A program made the translations under genes and the position numbers. Source: BQJU01 sp965229635 (GTDB lineage: Bacteria > Bacteroidota > Bacteroidia > Chitinophagales > Saprospiraceae). From it: a stretch of 64,000 bases of DNA. Below the pieces are notes generated by a model. It saw nothing but the letters and a program-made list of their open reading frames with translations, did no database searches and was not told the DNA's origin. The stretch spans positions 7,936,001 to 8,000,000 of the forward strand of contig OZ245894.1 in assembly GCA_965229635.1 (NCBI GenBank), written 5' to 3'. Below are positions 56,583 through 63,028 of this stretch, in pieces (position 1 is the first letter of the stretch; every line of letters begins with the position of its first letter).

Positions 56583-57638
56583 CTATTTTATACCCATCTG
56601 GTATGGCTGACCACTGAGCAACACTCTGCGAATCCGATTGAGCAACTTCTTTTCAATTCTTATAATAGCCTTATTGCCGTGCATACGCTTGACTAATTCT
56701 TCATAGCAAGCCAATAAGCCTGGATCTTGCCCCTTAGCTACCCAGGCACTCTGTACCAACATCCGTCTGACCAATTTATTGCCGCGCTTCGTTTGTCTTC
56801 CTACTCTAACCGTATCTCCTGAGCCGGACACATTTGGGATCAAACCCACATAGGCACACAAGTGATCTAAGTTCTCATAGCGCAGCATATCCCCCAGCTC
56901 TGTTAACAAAATCATACTCACCAGTAAACCCACTCCCGGTACACTCTTGAGTAATTTAACCTGATCTTGATACTCCCGCTGACGGCTCAATGCCACAATC
57001 TGACGATCCACCTGCCGTAATTTCTTTTGGTAATATTCTAACTCTTCAAGCAAATGATCCAAACTTTGTCTTGCACTTGTGTTAGATATCTCCAAGTTCT
57101 TTAACCAGCCTTGATAGGCCTTGGTCCACGAGGCTGAGCCTCCTCCATATCTATAGTCATAAAGAACCAAAAATGACTTGATCTGGTTCTTTATCCGAGT
57201 CTGCTTACCTACTAATTTATTACACCGATAGCGGATTAACTCCCGATCTTGTTGTACCTTTAGTGAGGGAACATAGATGCCCTCCAACTCCTTATTCCTT
57301 AGGCTACGACCTAATTTGCAGGCATCTACTGCGTCTCGTTTTTGCAATCGTTCTTTATGTTTGGTCGGTACATCACTGGGATGAACTACTATATTGTTAA
57401 AGCCACACGACGACAGATCCCGATGGGTCTTAAAGCCTGTTAAGCCTGCTTCGTATACCGTATAGTATTCTCCTCCAGGAAAGTGCCGGTCCATGTAGCT
57501 GCGTAGCACATTGGCTTCCGGAGGTTGTTGGAATACTTTGTGGAAACTTGATTCCGTATAAATCCCAACATTCCATTGTTTTAAATGTACGTCGATGCCG
57601 ATGTACAACTTTTGTCCTGAATAATTTGCTTTTTTCAT
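56583..57638 (-). CDS. IS110 family transposase (IS1111-like)
   Basis: The 351-residue protein has the RuvC-like DEDD domain: D16 (YIGIDVH), E63 (VYEAGLTGF), D102 and D105 (KRDAVDACKLG). A coiled linker (about 190-225) follows, then the C-terminal transposase_20 domain with LLKSVPGVGLLVSMI, YVGLIPNVSGSGD and RGNKLVRRMLVQSAW. The serine in the GSG stretch is likely the nucleophile. The reading frame is intact and of full family length, so the element may be active. A stem-loop ends one base before its start codon. Confidence 0.93.
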   Translation of the reverse strand: MKKANYSGQKLYIGIDVHLKQWNVGIYTESSFHKVFQQPPEANVLRSYMDRHFPGGEYYTVYEAGLTGFKTHRDLSSCGFNNIVVHPSDVPTKHKERLQKRDAVDACKLGRSLRNKELEGIYVPSLKVQQDRELIRYRCNKLVGKQTRIKNQIKSFLVLYDYRYGGGSASWTKAYQGWLKNLEISNTSARQSLDHLLEELEYYQKKLRQVDRQIVALSRQREYQDQVKLLKSVPGVGLLVSMILLTELGDMLRYENLDHLCAYVGLIPNVSGSGDTVRVGRQTKRGNKLVRRMLVQSAWVAKGQDPGLLACYEELVKRMHGNKAIIRIEKKLLNRIRRVLLSGQPYQMGIK

Positions 57639-57639
57639 A

Positions 57640-57690
57640 GAGCTTTGGGTTTTGAGTTATTGAATATTCTCAAATTACGGCCCAAAGCTC
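57640..57690 (-). promoter_or_regulatory. stem-loop in the transposase leader
   Basis: GAGCTTTGGG (57640-57649) and CCCAAAGCTC (57681-57690) form a perfect 10 bp outer stem, and TTTGAG/CTCAAA a 6 bp inner one. It ends just before the ATG, so it could hide the start site in read-through transcripts and limit transposase. That role is inference. Confidence 0.5.
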
Positions 57691-57709
57691 GTTTTTCAAA
57701 CATACTAAC

Positions 57710-57745
57710 TAAACCTCATAAACCACTATAAACATTATAAACTCC
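57710..57745. repeat. intergenic repeat module A, right part after the IS
   Basis: TAAACCTCATAAACC followed by ATAAACATTATAAAC repeats the words at 59662-59690 of module B. It is the flank continuing after the insertion. Confidence 0.55.
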
Positions 57746-57760
57746 CTCTCCACTCAACAC

Positions 57761-58549
57761 TTAATATAATGCCATATCAAACCGCCACCGATAGCTCTTC
57801 GTCAGCGGATGCTGATCGCCAATTAGGCGAAACAGAGCAATGGCAGCGCGACGTGGCAAGTCCTTCTGGTAGGTTTTATCCGTAGCTACGGCGTCGATAA
57901 TAAGCTGAATCCCTTTTTCCAGGTCCTCAGCCTTGAGGGCAGCTTTGGCCTCCGCCAATTTGGAACCTGCGGTAGCACCATTGGCCTCTACTTCCAACAA
58001 TTCGGCAATGGTACGCACATCCTCGGCCTGATCAAAGTGTGGGTGGCCCATGCGAATGGAAGCAACCAACTCTCGCGCATTGGCGGGTTGGGTCCACACC
58101 AGGTATTGAGCCAGTACCAGCCGAGCTTCAACTACATCTTCGTTTTGTTCCACGAAGGCAGCCAGGGCAGCAACGGCACCGGTTTTATCTGCTTCCAGGT
58201 CCTGGATTAGTTGCTCCAGTTTGTCCTTGCGCTCATCGGGCAGGTGTTCCTCCAGCCAGCGCTCGATGGCGACTTTGCCTAAGGCACCGGAAAACTCACC
58301 AATGACTTCTCCCTGGTGAAACAATTTGACATTTGGAATACTCCGAATGGCATAGCGTTCCGCAAGATCGGGTGCCTCTTCGGTATTAACTTTAACCAGT
58401 GCCCAGCGGTCCTTGTGTTCCTCCGCCAGGCCTTCAATGACCGGCCCCAATACGCGGCACGGACCGCACCACGGCGCCCAAAAATCGACCAGCACCGGCA
58501 TTTCCCGGCTTTTGTCGATTACCTGTTGTTGAAATGTATCTTTTGTCAT
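57761..58549 (-). CDS. thioredoxin with C-terminal TPR-like domain (CnoX/YbbN-like)
   Basis: The 262-residue protein has an N-terminal thioredoxin domain with the active disulfide C28/C31 (APWCGPC) and the cis-proline in IRSIPNVKLF. A helical region (about 115-262) of the kind found in CnoX (YbbN), which passes oxidised client proteins to chaperonins, follows. Unlike E. coli CnoX, whose active motif is SxxC-like, this one keeps the full CGPC and may be a working reductase. It is divergent from the barrel protein gene. Confidence 0.88.
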   Translation of the reverse strand: MTKDTFQQQVIDKSREMPVLVDFWAPWCGPCRVLGPVIEGLAEEHKDRWALVKVNTEEAPDLAERYAIRSIPNVKLFHQGEVIGEFSGALGKVAIERWLEEHLPDERKDKLEQLIQDLEADKTGAVAALAAFVEQNEDVVEARLVLAQYLVWTQPANARELVASIRMGHPHFDQAEDVRTIAELLEVEANGATAGSKLAEAKAALKAEDLEKGIQLIIDAVATDKTYQKDLPRRAAIALFRLIGDQHPLTKSYRWRFDMALY

Positions 58550-58568
58550 GGTAATTTGTAGTTTATTC

Positions 58569-58585
58569 CCCCCTCAAATAGGGGG
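58569..58585. repeat. small perfect hairpin between divergent genes
   Basis: CCCCCT and AGGGGG around CAAAT, lying in the 99 bp gap between thioredoxin and barrel gene. Its role is unknown; it may be an operator or a leader structure. Confidence 0.4.
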
Positions 58586-58648
58586 CCATTTACTTAAAAT
58601 ACATCTTACAACTGTATTATGTTTTAGAGAACTAAAAAATGCCCGAAT

Positions 58649-59248
58649 ATGAAAAAAGTATTTACACTTCTAGCTTGTTTTGCGGCGCTTCAGCTGAGCG
58701 CACAACATGAAACACTTTTCGGAGACCTAGACGTTATTGGTGCCTTTGGGGGGCCAATTGTAGAGATCAGTCAGATTGGTGAAGATGTAGGCGCTGATGT
58801 AGGCGGCGGCGGTGCCCTCATTCTCAACAACCTCTTCCTGGGCGGCTACGGCATGGGTACCGATTATCCCGATTACGAAATTGTGGGTGGTGAAAATGCC
58901 GGCCAGTACAACATCAAATTTGGTCACGGTGGCCTGTGGTTTGGTTATGTGGCCAAGCAGAGCAAGTTGATTCACCTGTACAGCAGCTTCAAACTCGGCT
59001 GGGGCAAGGCACGCCTGCGTCAGGACAAGGAGACCATCTTCTCTGATCGCGTCTTTGTGATGACCCCGGAACTCGGTGTTGAAATCAACCTGACCGGCTT
59101 CTTTAAGTTGTCGCTCACCGGCGGCTACCGCCTGGTCAATGGCGTCAGCAAACTGCCGGGTCTCAACAACGATTCGTTCAACAGTCCCGTGGGTATCCTC
59201 ACCTTCCGCTTCGGCGGCTTTGGTGATGACTGGGATTGGGACTGGTAA
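58649..59248 (+). CDS. predicted outer-membrane beta-barrel protein, small
   Basis: The 199-residue protein has a signal peptide (FTLLACFAALQLSAQ). It then shows Gly-rich, alternating strands (for example GGYGMGTDYPDYEI, LGVEINLTGFFKLSLTGGYR), a pattern of small outer-membrane barrels. The C-terminus FRFGGFGDDWDWDW is acidic and tryptophan-rich, with a W at the end as in barrel signals. Function is unknown. A large hairpin and T-rich tail follow 63 bp after the stop. Confidence 0.65.
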   Translation: MKKVFTLLACFAALQLSAQHETLFGDLDVIGAFGGPIVEISQIGEDVGADVGGGGALILNNLFLGGYGMGTDYPDYEIVGGENAGQYNIKFGHGGLWFGYVAKQSKLIHLYSSFKLGWGKARLRQDKETIFSDRVFVMTPELGVEINLTGFFKLSLTGGYRLVNGVSKLPGLNNDSFNSPVGILTFRFGGFGDDWDWDW

Positions 59249-59383
59249 AATACCAGTAAGTCAGCCGTCATTAGAGCTCCAAAAAAATTTTAATCGATGT
59301 TGGAATCAAGGGACCAACTTCGCCCTCCTTAGACCTTATTTCAGGTCTTGGTTGGCCAAGTTGGTTCTCTTTTAAGGCCGCTT
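59249..59383 (+). other. post-gene region with a large hairpin
   Basis: It contains the hairpin at 59311-59373 and no gene. Confidence 0.4.
59311..59373 (+). terminator. complex terminator hairpin after the small barrel gene
   Basis: The outer stem pairs GGACCAACTT (59311-59320) with AAGTTGGTTC (59358-59367), with one G.T. The inner hairpin is AGACCT/AGGTCT (59331-59348). CTCTTTT follows. The size is larger than a simple terminator, so other RNA roles are possible. Confidence 0.55.
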
Positions 59384-59690
59384 GGGAGATGTTTGTAACA
59401 TCGACCTTCCTCGATCACTGAAGCGCTAACGCCTCGATTTGCCTAAACTTTAACCATTAACCTTTAAACCTCTAGTCAAAGTAACATCCCAAAATAAAAG
59501 CATTTGCAGAATAATCAGCTTCCACATTCTCTAAACTCTACACGCTAAACTCTAAACTTAAGCTGAATTTCCAGAATTATAGAATTTGCAGAATGATTAA
59601 TTTTTCCCTCTAAACCGCCTCCCCTGCCTCAACTGCCTAAACTCATTCCCCTATAAACCTCATAAACTTCCATAAACATTATAAACATTG
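59384..59690. repeat. intergenic repeat module B (uninterrupted)
   Basis: This repeats the words of module A in the same order: GGGAGATGTTTGTAACATC, AAGCATTTGCAGAATAATCA, TTCTCTAAACTC, AGCTGAATTTCCAGAATTA, ACCGCCTCCCCTGCCTCAAC, TAAACCTCATAAAC and ATAAACATTATAAAC. It is about 307 bp; module A without the IS is about 282 bp. It keeps the empty site for the IS at about 59637. Confidence 0.7.
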
Positions 59691-59781
59691 AGCTGCCGAA
59701 TAAATATTCACCGCTACTCCTAAACAGTCTCCCCCGCCTCCCCCGTCTAAACTTCCTCAACCGCTTTCCCCCTCATAAACC

Positions 59782-59870
59782 AAAGCAGAATTTCCCAAAT
59801 TATAGGATTTGCACAATAATCAGCTTTGTCCTTCTCTAAACTCCTAAACACTCCACTCTAAACTTTACCC
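59782..59870. repeat. partial third copy of the module words
   Basis: AAAGCAGAATTTCCCAAATT, ATTTGCACAATAATCAGCTT, TTCTCTAAACTCCTAAACAC and CTCTAAACTTT follow in the same order as in the modules. It ends 37 bp before the hemJ start. Confidence 0.6.
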
Positions 59871-59906
59871 AAAAAATCCCCTTATCTTCGCCCCTAAAAG
59901 AACCTC

Positions 59907-60455
59907 ATGCTGCTTTTCTTCAAGGCATTACACATCATCGGCTTTGTGGCCTGGTTTGCGGGACTGTTTTATCTGGTGCGCATCTTTGTGTACCATGTAG
60001 AGGCGATGGACAAACCCCAGCCCGAGCGGGATATATTGGTCAATCAATTCCAGTTGATGGAATGGCGGGTGTACAAGATCATCGTCACGCCGGCGATGAA
60101 CATCACCTGGATTGCCGGATTGATCATGCTTTACATTCACGGATTGGAATGGCTGAAGGTCAATTACTGGATGCACGCCAAAATTCCGCTACTGATCCTG
60201 CTGACCGGCTATCAGATCTGGTGCAAACGCACCATTCGCCGGCTGGAAAGTGGGGAAAATACGCTGACCTCTTTCCAATTCCGCCTGGCCAATGAAATGC
60301 CTACCTTGTTTTTGGTTATTATTGTACTGCTGGCGGTATACCGCAATTCCCTGAACTTCTTTTATGCGTTCTTTGGCCTGATTGGCTTTGGTTTTTTGTT
60401 GTTTTTAGCGGCGAAGGCTTATAAGCGGAGTAGAGAGGGGAAGGAGAAAGAGTGA
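59907..60455 (+). CDS. hemJ: protoporphyrinogen IX oxidase HemJ (UPF0093)
   Basis: The 182-residue protein has four predicted helices and the HemJ signature: KALHIIGFVAWFAGLFYLVR with the conserved His, VYHVEA, and MEWRVYKIIVTPAMN. A late helix near 80-100 contains WMHAKIPLL with another His. HemJ oxidises protoporphyrinogen IX in the inner membrane with bound haem, in the last steps of haem synthesis; many Bacteroidota use it. It may help supply haem for cytochromes such as the one at 23.5 kb. No haem neighbours are seen. Confidence 0.9.
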   Translation: MLLFFKALHIIGFVAWFAGLFYLVRIFVYHVEAMDKPQPERDILVNQFQLMEWRVYKIIVTPAMNITWIAGLIMLYIHGLEWLKVNYWMHAKIPLLILLTGYQIWCKRTIRRLESGENTLTSFQFRLANEMPTLFLVIIVLLAVYRNSLNFFYAFFGLIGFGFLLFLAAKAYKRSREGKEKE

Positions 60456-60481
60456 TCAGAAAAGCAGGAATAATTTCCACC

Positions 60482-60505
60482 AAAATCACATCAAAATGTG
60501 ATTTT
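60482..60505. promoter_or_regulatory. palindromic operator 1 for the XRE regulator
   Basis: AAAATCACAT CAAA ATGTGATTTT is a perfect 24 bp inverted repeat with 10 bp arms. Its centre is 61 bp from that of operator 2, close to six turns of the helix. Together they suggest cooperative binding of a dimer at both sites. Confidence 0.72.
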
Positions 60506-60542
60506 CACATTGTTTTTAAATTAACTCGTCAAGAAAGACACT

Positions 60543-60566
60543 AAAATCACATTATAGTGTGATTTT
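60543..60566. promoter_or_regulatory. palindromic operator 2 for the XRE regulator
   Basis: AAAATCACA TTATAG TGTGATTTT has the same 9 bp arms as operator 1 and the same total length. It ends 31 bp before the regulator's start codon, so binding should repress its own gene. Confidence 0.72.
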
Positions 60567-60597
60567 ATTGGGATTTTTTTAGATAAACCTGATTAGA

Positions 60598-60813
60598 GTG
60601 TCAAAAGTCAGTCTCGGAAAACAAATCAAGGAACGAAGAAAAATGCTGCGTGTCACCCAAGCACAAGTGGCAGAGCTGGCAGAGATCAGTGTCAATACCT
60701 TGTATAAAATTGAGCGCGGTCAGGCTAATCCAACGCTGGAGACATTGAATAAGATTGCTGACATTTTAGGATTGGAGGTAGCGCTTCAATTAAGACAAAT
60801 TCATCATCATTGA
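60598..60813 (+). CDS. XRE family regulator, HipB-like, orphan
   Basis: The 71-residue protein is one helix-turn-helix domain: LGKQIKERRKMLRVTQAQVA, then LAEISVNTLYKIERGQANP and a dimerising tail (ILGLEVALQL). This is the HipB layout. It starts with GTG. HipB is normally followed by its toxin hipA, but the next gene is on the other strand and there is no room for a toxin, so it is an orphan. Two palindromes directly upstream are its likely operators. It may control itself and genes elsewhere. Confidence 0.82.
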   Translation: MSKVSLGKQIKERRKMLRVTQAQVAELAEISVNTLYKIERGQANPTLETLNKIADILGLEVALQLRQIHHH

Positions 60814-60817
60814 TGAG

Positions 60818-60858
60818 ACCAGCCAGTTTCGCCTATCTTTAAACCAAAACCGGCTGGT
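60818..60858. terminator. possible bidirectional terminator hairpin
   Basis: ACCAGCC and GGCTGGT form a 7 bp stem extended by a G-C and three A-T pairs, between two convergent genes. There is no T run of note. Confidence 0.45.
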
Positions 60859-60873
60859 CCAGATGTCCATTTC

Positions 60874-62124
60874 CTACTCAATCACCAGGCGCTCTTCCCA
60901 ACGCTGATTGCCCATTACCACACTAAGGGTATACATACCGGAGGGTAACTGAGATACATCAATTTGCCGATCTTCGGCATTGCCGCTGAGTACCAGCAAC
61001 TGTGTTTGTAGGCGTTTTCCCAGCATGTCGTGGATGGTTACGGTAGCTTCCCCGTCAGTCTCCGAAGTAAACTGCAGGCGGAACGTGCTCTGTGCCGGGT
61101 TAGGCACAATGCTGATGTGGCTGGCTTTGCTGTCTACCTCCACGCTGATCACTTTGGAATATTCGTACTGACCATCCCAGTCCATTTGTTTGAGGCGGTA
61201 GTAGTTCATTCCCGCAGCGGGGTATTTATCCATGAAGTGGTAGTCTTGCTGAAGGTTGGTCGTTCCCTGCCCTAGCACCTCACCAATGGCGTGGTAATTC
61301 CTACGATCCGTGCTACGCTCAATGACAAACTTTTCGTTGTTGAGCTCGGAGGCGGTTTGCCAGTTGAGGGCTACGGCATTACTGCTGAGCTTGCCGGAGA
61401 AGGAAGTGAGTTCTACGGGGAGGACGCCAGTCACAGTGATTAAAACTTGACCAGGAGCGCCGTTTCCGGAACTTGCACCACTCGTTCCTCGACCTCCTCC
61501 TCCTCCTCCAGGAATAGATCCCTGTACTCCTGAACTATTGTTGTTTCCACCATCACCACCATCGCCATCTCCTGTACCTCCAGTTTGGCCTGTCGCATCT
61601 CCAGCACCAGTATCATTTGATGCTCCACCGCCGCCGCCTCTATTTCCACTAATATCTCCTCCATTACCCCCACTTGCTGTATTACCGGTACCTCCTGTAC
61701 CTCCTGTATCATTATCAATACCACGAGTTCCTCCTGTAGCGGTAACCAAGGTCCCAAAATTATAGCTCGACGTTCCACCATTTCCGCCCTCTGCAATTCC
61801 ACCGGCTCCCACAACAATGCTATAGGGTCCTCCGGAAATTCCTGTATAGTTATTTGTCGAATACCCACCGCCGCCGCCGCCGCCACGTCTAGTAGATCCG
61901 GTTCCATCAAAGCCACCTGCAGCACCGCCGCCCCAGGCTTCAACGGTGATGTCCACCGAATAGCCCGGCGGCACCTCAAAATCAAAAGTATTATCGGTCG
62001 CATTATAATTGAATGTACAGGTACTTCCAATCAATGGAGGGTCAGGCAACGTACAATCCTGTGCCACTGATTCACTACAAAACATCCCCAACACCATAAA
62101 CAAAGTCAAAATCCTCTTACTCAT
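60874..62124 (-). CDS. glycine-rich secreted protein with T9SS type A sorting domain
   Basis: The 416-residue protein has a signal peptide (LTLFMVLGMFCSESVAQ). A first domain (about 20-100) starts the Gly_rich family fold with FEVPPGYSVDITVEAWGGGA. A long glycine-rich segment (about 80-230) with asparagine, serine and threonine follows. After it come a fibronectin-like linker (LTSFSGKLSSNAVALNWQTA) and the T9SS domain, IVPNPAQSTFRLQF to RLVIE. T9SS removes the end domain and attaches the rest to the surface. The glycine-rich part may form a repeat structure for adhesion or matrix; this is inference. Confidence 0.85.
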   Translation of the reverse strand: MSKRILTLFMVLGMFCSESVAQDCTLPDPPLIGSTCTFNYNATDNTFDFEVPPGYSVDITVEAWGGGAAGGFDGTGSTRRGGGGGGGYSTNNYTGISGGPYSIVVGAGGIAEGGNGGTSSYNFGTLVTATGGTRGIDNDTGGTGGTGNTASGGNGGDISGNRGGGGGASNDTGAGDATGQTGGTGDGDGGDGGNNNSSGVQGSIPGGGGGGRGTSGASSGNGAPGQVLITVTGVLPVELTSFSGKLSSNAVALNWQTASELNNEKFVIERSTDRRNYHAIGEVLGQGTTNLQQDYHFMDKYPAAGMNYYRLKQMDWDGQYEYSKVISVEVDSKASHISIVPNPAQSTFRLQFTSETDGEATVTIHDMLGKRLQTQLLVLSGNAEDRQIDVSQLPSGMYTLSVVMGNQRWEERLVIE

Positions 62125-62431
62125 CTTAATCGATTTTTGAGATAGTTAGCTAATAAATGAGAATAGATGTGTTTTCCTTTATCCTATTTTAATATAAAGG
62201 TAAATAAATATACGAATAGAGGTAATTTTTAGGCTTTATTTTGTAACTCCCTAGATTTGAAACATTACCTTAAGGTAAACTACTGACAAACAGTATAGTG
62301 CTAAGACAAAAACAAGAACATGAGAAAAGACAAGAACGGCATAAACCGCCAAATTCTTTGTTTCATAAAAACAACCACTTAAACACAAATATCGAATCTT
62401 CAAAACCAGCAATAAGCACTTCACCACCACC
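62125..62431. other. 307 bp intergenic region, nothing recognised
   Basis: AT-rich, with no perfect hairpin, promoter box or gene that I can support. Confidence 0.4.
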
Positions 62432-63022
62432 TCAAATCCCCTTACTCCAAAACTGCAACGCATTCTCCACTTTCTCCGTGCCATCCACCTGTACCCACGA
62501 CAAATAACAAACGTAGCCATCCCGTTTTTCAAAACCACGTTTTCGCCAAAAGCGATCCAATGGTACAAAATCGGCGGGGCGTAATGGGTGATCTTTGGGG
62601 CGGACAACACCACAGAAGGTAAGGAGGTTGAAACGGCCTAATTTTCTGGCCCAGGCTTCGCGTTGCTCAAAAAACTGGACGCCGATGCCCTTCCCCCGGT
62701 ATTCGGAAAGCAAGACGGATTCGCTGAAATAAAAGACCTTTTGAATGTCGATGCCGTGCGCCAGCCAGGGCTGTTGGATGTCTTCGGTTTCCTGTTCCAG
62801 CGGCATACCCGTAGAGGCCCCCACTACCCGATCGCCGTCAAAAGCGATGACGATGATGCTGTCCTCCGCCTTTAGAAAAGTAGCGAGATAACGGGCTTCA
62901 TTTTCCACCGAGCCTTCGTACAAATAGGGGAATTCCCGAAAGACCTGCATACGCAGATTGGCCAGATCATCAATAAACTGATTGGCTTCCGTACCGAAGT
63001 ACGACTTTACCGTAATCGACAT
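62432..63022 (-). CDS. GNAT family N-acetyltransferase
   Basis: The 196-residue protein has the acetyl-CoA binding motif in LSEYRGKGIGVQFFEQRE and a core beta strand ahead of it (KVFYFSESVLL). The N-terminal part is about 90 residues. The substrate cannot be told. Its start is 6 bp after the stop of the xylanase gene, so both are probably in one transcript, though no functional link is obvious. Confidence 0.85.
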   Translation of the reverse strand: MSITVKSYFGTEANQFIDDLANLRMQVFREFPYLYEGSVENEARYLATFLKAEDSIIVIAFDGDRVVGASTGMPLEQETEDIQQPWLAHGIDIQKVFYFSESVLLSEYRGKGIGVQFFEQREAWARKLGRFNLLTFCGVVRPKDHPLRPADFVPLDRFWRKRGFEKRDGYVCYLSWVQVDGTEKVENALQFWSKGI

Positions 63023-63028
63023 GTTCCG

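Larger units (their letters stand above)
56230..57709 (-). mobile_element. IS110-family insertion sequence, IS1111-like
   Basis: The element is about 1.48 kb and carries a single transposase gene. TATGTTGAAAAAC at 56233-56245 and the reverse complement of 57691-57704 (TATGTTTGAAAAAC) match except for one T, giving subterminal inverted repeats. These lie about 3 bp inside one end and 5-7 bp inside the other, as in the IS1111 subgroup. The ends were placed by comparing the flanks with uninterrupted module B (59610-59690): the flank CCTCAACAGCC stops at 56229 and TAAACCTCATAAAC resumes at 57710. The long non-coding part is downstream of the transposase. The ends are good to a few bases. Confidence 0.72.

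Noticed and set aside
60598..60873. Complete HipBA toxin-antitoxin system
   Set aside because: There is no hipA after the regulator; the next gene is convergent and unrelated.
61440..62030. Frame-shifted open frame on the same strand within the glycine-rich gene, and a proline-rich plus-strand frame opposite it
   Set aside because: Both are products of the low-complexity glycine codons in other frames.
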